Assembly (NCBI RefSeq): GCF_003253745.1
Contig: NZ_MZXV01000080.1
Location: 248,001 to 312,000, forward strand
DNA length: 64,000 nt
Direction of reading: 5' to 3'
From: Mesorhizobium kowhaii
GTDB taxonomy: Bacteria; Pseudomonadota; Alphaproteobacteria; Rhizobiales; Rhizobiaceae
Each line of letters starts with the position of its first letter. Positions within the stretch are counted from its first letter, which is position 1. The position numbers and the translations under genes were made by a program. Below are positions 51,342 to 60,421 of this stretch, one piece after another. The notes beneath the pieces are model-generated. The model did no database searches, was not told the DNA's origin, and was given only the letters and a program-made list of their open reading frames with translations.

Positions 51342-52001
51342 TCAGGATGGCGCCCGGAGTCGCGCCTGGCGCACCAGCGCTGAGGCCGCCCACCGGGCGA
51401 CGGCCAGGGTCTTGCCGCTGTCCAGGCCCCAGATGTCCTTCAGCACAATCAGCAGTTCGACGCCGAAAATCAGCGACAGCGCCTGCGCCAGGCGCTCGAA
51501 TTCGCGCGGCGGCAGCTCGCCCCTCAGTGGCGCAAGCGCATCCTCCAGCAGGTCCATGCGATGGCCACGGGTGAAGGGTGGCTCGCCGCCCAGTGTGCCT
51601 GCCTGCCCGCGCCCCCATTGGTCCAGCGACAATTTCAGCGCTGCCTTGAACGTTGCCTCGAAGGCCTCGATGCGCGGCATCGCGCTGTCTATCAACTCCG
51701 CCACGCGGCGTTCGGCATCGGACGAATCGGATCGCCACTCGAGTATCGGGCCTAGCCCTTCGTCGACCACCGCGTGGACCAGGGCTGTCTGGCTGGGGAA
51801 ATAGCGATAGGCCGTGGCGCGCGAGACTTCCGCTGCTTCGGCAACCTCGCTGACCGACGGCGTGACGCCCGCCTGCATCAGCCTTGTCGCCGTCTCCAGC
51901 ATCAGCCGTTTCGTGCGCGCGCGCGGTCCACGCTCGACGGCTGGGCCGCTTCCCCGCTCGGCGTCTTCGCTTGCTGGGGATTGTTGACGTGAGACATCCA
52001 T
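51342..52001 (-). CDS. TetR-family regulator
   Basis: A 219-residue regulator. The helix-turn-helix is in residues 29-75 (LMLETATRLMQAGVTPSVSE, VAEAAEVSRATAYRYFPSQT). A helical ligand domain follows, ending ALVRQARLRAP. ATG 52001 gives a normal N terminus; the longer open frame overlaps the divergent gene. It is divergent from the Tm-1-like operon with a 110-base gap and likely represses it. GATACGCGCGTCTC near 52011 contains a small palindrome (ACGCGCGT) that could be its site. Confidence 0.9.
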   Translation of the reverse strand: MDVSRQQSPASEDAERGSGPAVERGPRARTKRLMLETATRLMQAGVTPSVSEVAEAAEVSRATAYRYFPSQTALVHAVVDEGLGPILEWRSDSSDAERRVAELIDSAMPRIEAFEATFKAALKLSLDQWGRGQAGTLGGEPPFTRGHRMDLLEDALAPLRGELPPREFERLAQALSLIFGVELLIVLKDIWGLDSGKTLAVARWAASALVRQARLRAPS

Positions 52002-52111
52002 GTCAATACGATACGCGCGTCTCAAAAATTTGCAATGACCTTCGCATCGTCGAGCGGCCTGGCAATGAGCGGTGGGGCGCAGCATTGCGCCTTCCTGGAT
52101 CGGGGAACGCA

Positions 52112-53308
52112 ATGAAGCGCATCTATGTCGTGGGCACGGCGGACACCAAGGGCGAGGAACTCGCCTTCCTGGCGGATGCGATCGCCGCCACGGGCGCCAT
52201 CGTTTCGCGCGTCGATGTCGGGACGCGTGACGCAACCATCGCGGTGGACATCTCGGCGAAGGACGTTGCCGGCCATCACCCCGGCGGTCGTGACGCGGTG
52301 CTCGGCGGCAATGACCGTGGCGCCGCGGTTGCCGCCATGGGCGTCGCCTTCGCCCGCTTTGTCCAATCGCGAAACGACATCGCCGCCATGATCGGCATTG
52401 GCGGCGGCGGCGGCACCTCGATCATCACGTCGGGCATGCGTGCCCTGCCGCTCGGCCTGCCCAAGATCATGGTCTCGACGCTCGCCTCCGGCGACACCGC
52501 TCCCTATGTCGATGTCTCCGACATCGTCATGATGCCATCGGTGACCGACATGGCCGGGCTGAACCGGCTTTCCCATGTCGTCTTGCACAACGCCGCCCAG
52601 GCCATATCAGGCATGGCGGCCAGGCCGGCGCCGCCGGCCGACGGCAAACCGTCGATCGGCCTCACCATGTTCGGCGTCACCACGCCTTGCGTGACCGCCA
52701 TCGCCGACCAGCTTCGCTCCACCTATGACTGCATGGTCTTCCACGCCACCGGCACCGGCGGCCGCAGCATGGAAAAGCTGGCCGACAGCGGCCTGCTGTC
52801 CGGGGTCATCGACATCACCACGACCGAGGTCTGCGACCTCCTGCTCGGCGGCGTGCTGCCGGCGACGGAGGATCGTTTCGGCGCGATCGCCCGCACCGGG
52901 CTGCCCTATGTCGGCTCGGTCGGCGCGCTGGACATGGTCAACTTCTGGGCGCCTTCGACCATCCCGGAGCACTATCGCGGACGACTGGTGTACGAGCACA
53001 ATCCGAACGTCACCCTGATGCGCACCACGGCACAGGAATGCCGCGCGATCGGCGAATGGATCGGCGCCAGGCTCGCCCTCTGCCAGGGGCCGGTGCATTT
53101 TCTGATTCCGGAAAAAGGCATCTCGGCGCTCGACATCGAAGGCGGTGCTTTCTTCGATCCAGAGGCCGATGCCGTTCTGTTCGAAGCCATCGAGCGCACC
53201 ATCCAGCCGAACGACATGCGCCGCGTGACGCGCCTGGCGCTGCACATCAACGACCCCGAATTCGCCAAGGCCGCGGTTGCGGCTTTTCTCGACATCGCCA
53301 GACAGTGA
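52112..53308 (+). CDS. Tm-1-like ATP-binding (UPF0261) protein
   Basis: A 398-residue protein of the UPF0261 family. Signatures: RIYVVGTADTKGEELAFLAD, AMIGIGGGGGTSIITSGMRA, GLTMFGVTTPCVTAIADQLR, FHATGTGGRSMEKLADSGLL and a C-terminal PEKGISALDIEGGAFFDPEA. The tomato resistance protein Tm-1 carries this domain and binds ATP. Its bacterial reaction is not established. The next gene encodes the other half of Tm-1. The start at 52112 follows CGGGGAACGCA. Confidence 0.92.
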   Translation: MKRIYVVGTADTKGEELAFLADAIAATGAIVSRVDVGTRDATIAVDISAKDVAGHHPGGRDAVLGGNDRGAAVAAMGVAFARFVQSRNDIAAMIGIGGGGGTSIITSGMRALPLGLPKIMVSTLASGDTAPYVDVSDIVMMPSVTDMAGLNRLSHVVLHNAAQAISGMAARPAPPADGKPSIGLTMFGVTTPCVTAIADQLRSTYDCMVFHATGTGGRSMEKLADSGLLSGVIDITTTEVCDLLLGGVLPATEDRFGAIARTGLPYVGSVGALDMVNFWAPSTIPEHYRGRLVYEHNPNVTLMRTTAQECRAIGEWIGARLALCQGPVHFLIPEKGISALDIEGGAFFDPEADAVLFEAIERTIQPNDMRRVTRLALHINDPEFAKAAVAAFLDIARQ

Positions 53309-53320
53309 GAGATTCAAGAC

Positions 53321-54187
53321 ATGCCCGCCATACCGCGCAAGGACGTACTGAAGAAATTCAGGGGAATGATCGACAAGGGCGTGCCGATCGTCGGCGGCGG
53401 CGCCGGCACCGGCCTGTCGGCCAAGGCCGAGGAAGCCGGCGGCATCGACCTCATCATCATCTACAATTCCGGCCGTTACCGCATGGCAGGGCGTGGCTCG
53501 GCCGCCGGACTGCTCGCCTATGGCAATGCCAACGAGATCGTCAAGGAAATGGCTTATGAGGTGCTGCCGGTGGTCAAGAAGACGCCGGTGCTCGCCGGCG
53601 TCAACGGCACCGACCCGTTCGTCATCATGCCGCTGCTGCTGGCCGAACTGAAGACGATGGGCTTCTCCGGCGTGCAGAATTTTCCCACCATCGGCCTGTT
53701 CGACGGCAACATGCGGCGCAGTTTCGAGGAAACCGGCATGGGCTTCGGGCTCGAGGTCGACATGATCGCCGAGGCGAACAAGCTTGACCTTCTGACCACC
53801 CCCTATGTGTTCAATCCCGACGAGGCTCGCGCCATGACAAAAGCCGGCGCCGACATCGTCGTCGCCCATATGGGGGTGACGACCGGCGGCTCGATCGGCG
53901 CCACCTCGGCCAAGTCGCTTGACGACTGCGTTGTCGAGATCGACGCCATCGCCGATGCGGCGCGTTCGGTGCGCAAGGATGTCATCCTGCTTTGCCATGG
54001 CGGGCCGATCTCGATGCCGGATGACGCGCGCTATATCCTCGACCGCTGCAAGGGCCTGCACGGCTTCTATGGCGCAAGCTCGATGGAACGGCTGCCCGCG
54101 GAAGCGGCGATCGCCAAACAGACGGCGGATTTCAAGGCCGTCACGCTCGGTGGCGAGAAGACCATGCCGAAGAAAAAGAAGGGATGA
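53321..54187 (+). CDS. TIM-barrel protein of the PEP-hydrolase-like family (Tm-1 C-terminal half)
   Basis: A 288-residue TIM-barrel protein. Features: GVPIVGGGAGTGLSAKAEEA, IIIYNSGRYRMAGRGSAAGL, VLAGVNGTDPFVIMPLLLAE, VQNFPTIGLFDGNMR and VVAHMGVTTGGSIGATSAKS. The family is annotated as phosphoenolpyruvate hydrolase-like, but that activity is weakly supported. It begins 12 bases after the UPF0261 gene. In plants and fungi the two are one polypeptide, so they probably form a complex. The C-terminal lysine run (PKKKKG) is notable. Confidence 0.9.
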   Translation: MPAIPRKDVLKKFRGMIDKGVPIVGGGAGTGLSAKAEEAGGIDLIIIYNSGRYRMAGRGSAAGLLAYGNANEIVKEMAYEVLPVVKKTPVLAGVNGTDPFVIMPLLLAELKTMGFSGVQNFPTIGLFDGNMRRSFEETGMGFGLEVDMIAEANKLDLLTTPYVFNPDEARAMTKAGADIVVAHMGVTTGGSIGATSAKSLDDCVVEIDAIADAARSVRKDVILLCHGGPISMPDDARYILDRCKGLHGFYGASSMERLPAEAAIAKQTADFKAVTLGGEKTMPKKKKG

Positions 54188-54191
54188 GACG

Positions 54192-54614
54192 ATGAGCGAC
54201 AAGAGCAAAATGTTTGTCTATCCGAAGGACGTCAGCGCCTTCGGTTTCGACTGGGGCAGGCTGGCGCTGACCGTAGCGCCCGAAGTGAATGGCGCGACAC
54301 GCTTTTCCGGCGGTGTCGTCGACCTGCCCTCCGGCAAGGGCCACACGCGCCACAATCATCCGGGCGCCGAGGAAATCATCTTCGTCATCTCAGGCAACGG
54401 CGAGCAGATGGTCGAGGACGAAAAGGGCAATCCGGTGGTCGAGAAGGTCGGCCCCGGCTGCACCATCTATGTGCCGGAAAGCCGTTTCCATTCGACGCTC
54501 AACACCGGCGATGGGCCAATGCAGCTTTTCGTCGTCTATTCGCCGGCCGGGCCAGAACTGGTGCTGCGCGAGCTGCCGGATTTCAGGTTGCTGCCGCCGG
54601 GCGGGAAGGACTAA
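54192..54614 (+). CDS. cupin-domain protein
   Basis: A 140-residue single-domain cupin. The metal-binding motif 1 is GHTRHNHPGAEEIIFVISG and motif 2 is ESRFHSTLNTGDGPMQLFVV. The start at 54192 lies four bases after the preceding stop, in the same operon as the Tm-1-like pair. It may isomerise or sense a sugar-like compound. No closer function can be read. Confidence 0.88.
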   Translation: MSDKSKMFVYPKDVSAFGFDWGRLALTVAPEVNGATRFSGGVVDLPSGKGHTRHNHPGAEEIIFVISGNGEQMVEDEKGNPVVEKVGPGCTIYVPESRFHSTLNTGDGPMQLFVVYSPAGPELVLRELPDFRLLPPGGKD

Positions 54615-54616
54615 CG

Positions 54617-55297
54617 TCAGAGGCTGAGACCAATCTTCATCGCACGAGCGACCCTTGCCAGGTTGTTGGCATCGCTTCCCGAAGCGAGCCTATTTGGCAG
54701 AGTGGGGACGTCGCGTTCTGATCGGAAAGCATCCGACGATTGTAGGCGCGCCACCCAGTAGGACATACAGTTTTCCGCTGCCTCTGAACCAAGTTGCCAG
54801 AATACAAACCGAACAGAATTTTGTGGGAACATGAAACCTGGGATTTCAGAATGCGCGAGCTGTTCAGCTAGTTTGCGTGGAGCACCAAAACGCTCGAAGA
54901 ATGGCAGGACAGTCGTCTGAATGTTGGCAACGATGTTCGCGATTTCAGCCTGACGGGTAAGCGGGTTTGCGATGTTCCATGTCTGCCAGTGATGCGGGGT
55001 TCGCAAATTGCCAAGCTGTCCACCCGCGACCCAGTTGCTGGCATTGGCCGGCCAACCGCTGCGTTCGTCCCATTCCCTTATTACCTTGTTGTGGACCGAC
55101 GCATGCACGACGAGTTCGACATACTCTCCACCGACATTCAGATAGTTTGACTGAAAGGAAATCTTGAATATCCAGTCGCCGGTTCGGCGACTTGCATGAG
55201 GACCGCTTTTTGCAAAGCGAAATCCAACAGGTTCGAGCCGAGAAGAAATCTGGTGGCATGCGTCGAGAAAGACTTGCGTTGGCGCTTCCCGATCCAT
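54617..55297 (-). CDS. hypothetical protein, DUF4304-like
   Basis: A 226-residue cytoplasmic protein, possibly of the DUF4304 family: FLDACHQISSRLEPVGFRFA, RTGDWIFKISFQSNYLNVGG and a beta strand VELVVHASVHNKV fit its pattern. Base composition is lower in GC and codons such as AAT, TTT and GCA are commoner than in neighbours. This suggests recent acquisition. It is convergent with the cupin gene with only two bases between the stops. Confidence 0.6.
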   Translation of the reverse strand: MDREAPTQVFLDACHQISSRLEPVGFRFAKSGPHASRRTGDWIFKISFQSNYLNVGGEYVELVVHASVHNKVIREWDERSGWPANASNWVAGGQLGNLRTPHHWQTWNIANPLTRQAEIANIVANIQTTVLPFFERFGAPRKLAEQLAHSEIPGFMFPQNSVRFVFWQLGSEAAENCMSYWVARLQSSDAFRSERDVPTLPNRLASGSDANNLARVARAMKIGLSL

Positions 55298-55329
55298 CTT
55301 AGCGATTGCTCAGACGGTCAAACCAGCAT

Positions 55330-56520
55330 CTATGACGCCCCACCTCTATTCCACCCCCGGCCCCGGTCGCCGAACATCATATAGCCAGTGTCAGTCACGG
55401 CAACCGTATCCTCCAGCTTGATGAAGCCCCGCGTCGGGTGCAGCATCGTCGTCTCGACCGACAGCACCATGTTTTTTTCCAGCGGCTTGGCCGCATAAGT
55501 GCCCTCATAGGTCACCGGATGGTTGGTCATCAGGAACGGCGTTTCATGCGTGATCAGCCCCATGCCGTGGGCGAAGAAATCCGTATAGGCCGCGACCTTC
55601 GACGCCTTCAGCACGCCCTCGGCATGGGAAATCATGTCGCCGCCCAGCGTGCCCGCCTTGACCTTGGAGAATGCCGCCTGCTGCACCGTCTCGACCTCGG
55701 CCAGCAGGTCTTCGAGTTCGGCATCCGGTTCGCCCAGAATGCCCATCCTGCAGAGGTCACCGATATAGCCGTGATAGTTGCCGCCGGAATCGATCGACAG
55801 CACCTCGCCCTTCTTCCATGCTTGCGGTGAGGCGGCGCGGTTGTGGCTGGAGCCCAGCGTCAGCAGGCAATATTCGAAATGCGCGCCGCGATTGGTTTCC
55901 TCGCGCCGAAGCTGCTCGATGATCTCGGTCTTGGTCGTGCCTTCGCCTGCCCAGGCAATGGTCGCCAGCATGGAATCGGTGATCAGTTCGGAAGCCGTGC
56001 GCAGCTTCTCCAACTCGGCATCGGTCTTGATGGCACGCATGCTCTCCAGCATGGCTGTCGCATCGATCAGTTTGGCGTCCGGCAGCGCCTTGCGGATCAG
56101 CGTGTAGGCGTCCGACGGCAGGAAGCTCGGCTCGATGCCGATGCGGGCGTCCGACTTGCCAATCTTCTGCAAATGCTCGACGGCAAGATTGGCGGCATCG
56201 AGTGTGCCCCAGCAGGCGGCGTGCAGCGTCGGTGTCCAGAACGGGTTGTTCTGGTGCTCGGCGCCTTCCATGCGGTTGCCGATATAGGCGGCATGGTCCG
56301 GTCCGCCCTTCTCATAGATGACGACAGGCAGATAGCGGCTGTGACCGATCGCATCCATGGCGGCAAAGAAGATGAATTTGTAGCCTCCAAGCAGATACTG
56401 CGTGTTGTGCTTGGAGGTCGCGAGCAGCACATCGATGCCGGCCTCCTCCATCAGCCGGTCGACCCTTGCCTGGTCGAACGGGATATTGCTGACGGCACTC
56501 TTGCCCGGAGCAATGTTCAT
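55330..56520 (-). CDS. M24-family metallopeptidase (Xaa-Pro peptidase/creatinase type)
   Basis: A 396-residue protein. An N-terminal creatinase-type domain (PFDQARVDRLMEEAGIDVLL, SKHNTQYLLGGYKF) is followed by the pita-bread domain. The five metal ligands are visible: Asp in LSIDSGGNYHG, Asp in YIGDLCRMG, His in FFAHGMGLITHETPF, Glu in VLSVETTMLHP and Glu in FIKLEDTVAV. It may cleave proline-containing dipeptides or hydrolyse C-N bonds as creatinase does. It is divergent from a dipeptide-type importer, which supports a shared substrate. Confidence 0.9.
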   Translation of the reverse strand: MNIAPGKSAVSNIPFDQARVDRLMEEAGIDVLLATSKHNTQYLLGGYKFIFFAAMDAIGHSRYLPVVIYEKGGPDHAAYIGNRMEGAEHQNNPFWTPTLHAACWGTLDAANLAVEHLQKIGKSDARIGIEPSFLPSDAYTLIRKALPDAKLIDATAMLESMRAIKTDAELEKLRTASELITDSMLATIAWAGEGTTKTEIIEQLRREETNRGAHFEYCLLTLGSSHNRAASPQAWKKGEVLSIDSGGNYHGYIGDLCRMGILGEPDAELEDLLAEVETVQQAAFSKVKAGTLGGDMISHAEGVLKASKVAAYTDFFAHGMGLITHETPFLMTNHPVTYEGTYAAKPLEKNMVLSVETTMLHPTRGFIKLEDTVAVTDTGYMMFGDRGRGWNRGGAS

Positions 56521-56605
56521 CTCTCTCTCCCTGAATTGCCTGAGATCGCCGGCTATTTGCTCCCGATCCCTTGGCTGTGGATCAAATCTGCACCATTTTG
56601 CTCAC

Positions 56606-56620
56606 TCTGGTCTAGCCAGA
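56606..56620. promoter_or_regulatory. FadR-type operator, pair 3 left
   Basis: TCTGG-TCTAG-CCAGA is a palindrome with five-base arms and fits TGGTnnnnCCA, with one departure (G for A) from TGGTnnnACCA. It lies 86 bases before the M24 peptidase start. Confidence 0.5.
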
Positions 56621-56681
56621 AATACGCGAAATAGCCCCGCTATACGGTCACCAAGTCGTCATTCGTCACATCTCCCGCTGA

Positions 56682-56696
56682 TCTGGTCCTACCAGA
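56682..56696. promoter_or_regulatory. FadR-type operator, pair 3 right
   Basis: TCTGGT-CCT-ACCAGA is a perfect palindrome with the TGGTnnnACCA core, 76 bases from the left site. A half-site ACTGGTCC follows at 56725. The remaining intergenic sequence up to the binding-protein gene at 56895 contains no other clear signal. Confidence 0.62.
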
Positions 56697-56894
56697 GTCG
56701 ACCGGATTGAACCGCTTCCTCTAAACTGGTCCAGCGGACGAAAATTTCAAAGCCAAGCGAGGATGCGCCAATTCCGTCTCTGGCGAAACCCTCGGCAAGG
56801 CTCATAATCGCCACCGCAAGGATGCTGGCGGGCTCACCGGCGTTCGAGGGGTGTTGGCGCACCGGCCGGGTCGCGGAGAGGACGGAGTTCGATC

Positions 56895-58505
56895 ATGTCA
56901 GGTTTCACGATTTCCAGACGCACGATGCTTGCCGGCTCGGCAATGCTGCTGGCCTCCACGGCCATGCCGACACTCGGCTGGGCGCAGACGCCGAAGAAGG
57001 GTGGGCGCCTGGTGCTTGCCGCCGATTCGGAGCCGCGCAACCTCAACCCGGCGATCGTCGCCTCCAACGGCGTCTTCTTCATCTCCAGCAAGATCGTCGA
57101 AACACTGGCCGAAGCCTCCTTCGATGGCAAGGACGGGCTTGCGCCACGGCTGGCCGTTAGCTGGGAAGGCGCTGCCGACGGGCTCTCCGTGACGTTCAAA
57201 CTGCGCGATGGCGTCAAATGGCATGACGGCAAGCCGTTCACCTCTGCCGATGTCGCCTTCTCGGCGCTGCAGATCTGGAAGCCGCTGCAGAATCTCGGCC
57301 GCACCGTGTTCAAGGACCTCGCCGCCGTCGATACGCCGGATGATCTCACCGCCGTGTTCAAATTCGCCAAGCCGACCCCGTTCCAGCTGATCCGCAACGC
57401 GCTGCCGGCACTGAGCAGCGTGGTGCCGAAGCACATCTACGAGGTGGGCAAGATCGAGGACAATCCGGCCAACAACGCGCCCATCGGCACCGGGCCGTTC
57501 AAGTTCGGCGAATACAAGGCCGGCCAATATTACCGGCTGACGAAGAACACGGATTACTGGGGCAAGGACGAGCCCTATCTCGACGAAATCATCTATCAGG
57601 TGCTGCCCGACCGCACGTCGGCCGCAAGCGCACTGGAAGCCGAGGAGATCCAGCTCGCGGCCTTTTCCGCCGTGCCGCTGGCCGATCTCGACCGCATCTC
57701 CAAGGTGCCGGGCCTCAAGGTGATCTCCAAGGGCTATGAGGGGCTGACCTATCAACTCGTCGTCGAGATCAACCACCGCCGCAAGGAGCTGGCCGACCTC
57801 AAGGTGCGCCAGGCGATCGCGCATGCCATCGACAAGGATTTCGTCGTCAAGACGGTGTTCCTCGGCTATGCCGCCACCGCCACCGGTCCGGTGCCCAAGA
57901 ACGACCCGCAATTCTACACCGCCGACGTGCCGACCTATGCCTTGGACGTCGCCAAGGCCAACGCGTTGCTCGACGAGGCCGGCTACAAGAAAGGCGCCGA
58001 CGGCAACCGCTTCTCGCTGAAGCTTTTGCCAGCGCCCTATTTCAACGAGACCAAGCAGTTCGGCGACTATCTGCGCCAGGCGCTCGCCGCCATCGGCATC
58101 GACGCCCAGCTGGTCAACAACGACTCGGCCGCGCACATCAAGGCCGTCTACACCGATCACGCCTTCGACCTCGCCGTCGGCCCGCCGGTGTTCCGAGGCG
58201 ACCCGGCGATCTCGACCACCATCCTGGTGCAGAGCGGCATTCCCGGCGGCGTGCCGTTCTCCAACCAGGGCGGCTACAAGAACGACGCGCTCGATGCCCT
58301 CATCGCCAAGGCCTCAGAGACGCTCGACACCGCTGCCCGCACCGACCTCTACAAGGAATTCCAGAAACAGGTGGCCGCCGACCTGCCGCTGATCAACGTC
58401 GCCGAATGGAGCTTCATCAGCGTCGCCCGTGACACGGTCGGTAACATCGCCAACAACCCGCGCTGGGCGGTGTCGAACTGGGCGGACACCTATTTGGAAT
58501 CGTGA
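56895..58505 (+). CDS. dipeptide/oligopeptide-type ABC substrate-binding protein (family 5)
   Basis: A 536-residue periplasmic protein. The N terminus carries a twin-arginine-like motif (ISRRTMLAGSAMLLAS) with cleavage near GWAQT, so Tat export is possible. The mature protein shows the family-5 hallmarks GGRLVLAADSEPRNLNPAIV, FKLRDGVKWHDGKPFTSADV and PIGTGPFKFGEYKAGQYYRL. It probably binds a peptide or modified amino acid. First gene of the importer operon and divergent from the M24 peptidase. Confidence 0.94.
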   Translation: MSGFTISRRTMLAGSAMLLASTAMPTLGWAQTPKKGGRLVLAADSEPRNLNPAIVASNGVFFISSKIVETLAEASFDGKDGLAPRLAVSWEGAADGLSVTFKLRDGVKWHDGKPFTSADVAFSALQIWKPLQNLGRTVFKDLAAVDTPDDLTAVFKFAKPTPFQLIRNALPALSSVVPKHIYEVGKIEDNPANNAPIGTGPFKFGEYKAGQYYRLTKNTDYWGKDEPYLDEIIYQVLPDRTSAASALEAEEIQLAAFSAVPLADLDRISKVPGLKVISKGYEGLTYQLVVEINHRRKELADLKVRQAIAHAIDKDFVVKTVFLGYAATATGPVPKNDPQFYTADVPTYALDVAKANALLDEAGYKKGADGNRFSLKLLPAPYFNETKQFGDYLRQALAAIGIDAQLVNNDSAAHIKAVYTDHAFDLAVGPPVFRGDPAISTTILVQSGIPGGVPFSNQGGYKNDALDALIAKASETLDTAARTDLYKEFQKQVAADLPLINVAEWSFISVARDTVGNIANNPRWAVSNWADTYLES

Positions 58506-58607
58506 CACGCGGATGAACATTCGCGGCGAAATCAGCAGGGAAATTTGGTCAAGGCTGAGTTCCGTCCCACCTCCTGATCACCTCAACGCTCGGCCATCGA
58601 GGCCGCC

Positions 58608-59594
58608 ATGACCCGCGCCCTCATCCTCCTCCGTCGTCGTCTCGTCGGCAGCATCTTCGTGCTGCTGATCGTCGTAATCGGCACCTTCCTGCTGCTCGAA
58701 GCAGCGCCCGGCGACGCGGTCGACGCCTATATCGTCTCGACCGGCGGCGACGCCGGCATGATCGAACTCTTGCGCCACCGCTGGGGCCTCGACCAGTCAG
58801 AGCTGACGCGGCTGGCCAACTATCTCTGGGCGCTGCTGCATCTCGATCTCGGCCAATCGGTAACGTTCTCCCGGCCGATCCGCGACGTGATCCTCGAGCG
58901 GTTGCCCAACACGCTGCTGTTGATGGTCAGTGCCACCGCACTCTCCTTCGGTCTGGGCTCGGCACTCGGCATCTACGCCGGTGCCAGACCCGGCAGCGTC
59001 CGCGACCGCTTCCTGTCGATAGGCTCGCTGGCGCTCTATGCCGTGCCGGGTTTTTGGCTCGGCCTGGTGCTGATCGTGGTCTTTGCCGTTGACCTGCGCT
59101 GGTTGCCGATCGGCGGCATCGAAACCCTGGCTTCGGACAAGACCGGCCTCGACCGCGCCACCGACATCGCCATTCACCTCGTCTTGCCGGTTTCTGCCCT
59201 CGGCTTCATCTATCTGGCGCTCTATCTGCGCATGATGCGCGCCGGCATGGCCGAGGTCTGGCGGCAGGATTTTGTCCTGGCCGCCCGCGCCAAGGGATTG
59301 TCGCGTCGTCGCATCGTGCTCGCCCACGTCGCCCGCAATGCACTGCTGCCGCTGGTCACCATGCTCGGCCTGCAATCGGCGCAAATGCTCGGCGGCAGTG
59401 TCGTCATCGAGAGCGTCTTTTCCGTTCCAGGGCTCGGCAGGCTGGCGCAGGAAGCGGTGGCCGCGCGGGACACCCCATTGCTGCTCGGGATTATTCTCAC
59501 CAGTGCCGTCCTGGTCATCGTCATCAACCTGCTCGTCGACATCGCCTATGCCTTTCTCGATCCGCGCGTCGGTGCCGGCGAGGCCGGCGCATGA
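58608..59594 (+). CDS. dipeptide-type ABC transporter permease (DppB type)
   Basis: A 328-residue inner-membrane permease. The first helix is VGSIFVLLIVVIGTFLLLEA and the periplasmic loop carries HRWGLDQSELTRLANYLWAL. The EAA loop is VLAARAKGLSRRRIVLAHVA, followed by RNALLPLVTMLGLQSAQMLG and ESVFSVPGLGRLAQEAVAAR. It begins 102 bases after the binding-protein gene. Its stop overlaps the next start by four bases (ATGA). Confidence 0.95.
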   Translation: MTRALILLRRRLVGSIFVLLIVVIGTFLLLEAAPGDAVDAYIVSTGGDAGMIELLRHRWGLDQSELTRLANYLWALLHLDLGQSVTFSRPIRDVILERLPNTLLLMVSATALSFGLGSALGIYAGARPGSVRDRFLSIGSLALYAVPGFWLGLVLIVVFAVDLRWLPIGGIETLASDKTGLDRATDIAIHLVLPVSALGFIYLALYLRMMRAGMAEVWRQDFVLAARAKGLSRRRIVLAHVARNALLPLVTMLGLQSAQMLGGSVVIESVFSVPGLGRLAQEAVAARDTPLLLGIILTSAVLVIVINLLVDIAYAFLDPRVGAGEAGA

Positions 59595-60421
59595 GTCCCG
59601 TCCGCCGCTTTCTGAGCACGCCCGAGGCGGTTGCAGGTACGATCCTCCTGACGGCGCTGATTGCCATGGCGCTGTCGGCGTCGCTGCTGTTTCCCGGCGA
59701 CCCGCAAGCCATCGCCGGACCAGCGCTGCTGCCGCCGTTTCAGGACTGGTCGCTGCCGCTCGGCACCGACCGGCTCGGCCGTGACGTGCTGGCCGAGCTG
59801 TTCCACGGCGCCCGCACCTCGCTGGCCGTCGGGCTCGCGGCAGCGGCGGCAGCACTCGCCGTCGGCTCTGTCGTTGGCACACTGGCTGGTTTTGCCGGTG
59901 GCCTCGTCGACGAGGTGCTGATGCGCATCACCGACGCCTTCCAGACCGTGCCGAGCTTCCTGCTGGCGCTGGCCTTCGTCAGCGTCGTCGGACCATCGCT
60001 CGGCATCGTCGTGATTGCCATCGCGCTCGGCACCTGGACCGGCCCAGCGCGTGTCGCGCGCGCCGAAGTCCTCTCCATTCGCGAACGCGATTATGTTGCC
60101 AGCGCCCGCGCCATCGGCATGCATCCGCTGGCGATCGCCTTTCGCGAGGTGCTGCCCAACGCCCTGCCGCCGGTGCTGGCGATGTCCTCGGTGATCGTCG
60201 CAGCCGCGATCCTCACCGAAGCAGCCTTGTCCTTCCTTGGCCTGGGCGATCCCAACCGCGTCACCTGGGGCGGCATGATCGCCGAAGGCCGCGCCGTGCT
60301 ACGCACCGCGCCCTTCCTGTCGATCGTCCCGGGGATCGCACTGGTGCTGACGGTACTGGGCGTCTATCTCGCCGGCGAAGGCATCGTCGAAACGACAGCC
60401 GTAAGAAGAGGCCTGTCGTGA
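59591..60421 (+). CDS. dipeptide-type ABC transporter permease (DppC type)
   Basis: A 276-residue permease partner. It contains PLGTDRLGRDVLAELFHGAR, the family's conserved region, the EAA loop YVASARAIGMHPLAIAFREV and the C-terminal TEAALSFLGLGDPNRVTWGG. Start and stop both overlap neighbours by four bases, so it is tightly coupled. Confidence 0.95.
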   Translation: MSPVRRFLSTPEAVAGTILLTALIAMALSASLLFPGDPQAIAGPALLPPFQDWSLPLGTDRLGRDVLAELFHGARTSLAVGLAAAAAALAVGSVVGTLAGFAGGLVDEVLMRITDAFQTVPSFLLALAFVSVVGPSLGIVVIAIALGTWTGPARVARAEVLSIRERDYVASARAIGMHPLAIAFREVLPNALPPVLAMSSVIVAAAILTEAALSFLGLGDPNRVTWGGMIAEGRAVLRTAPFLSIVPGIALVLTVLGVYLAGEGIVETTAVRRGLS

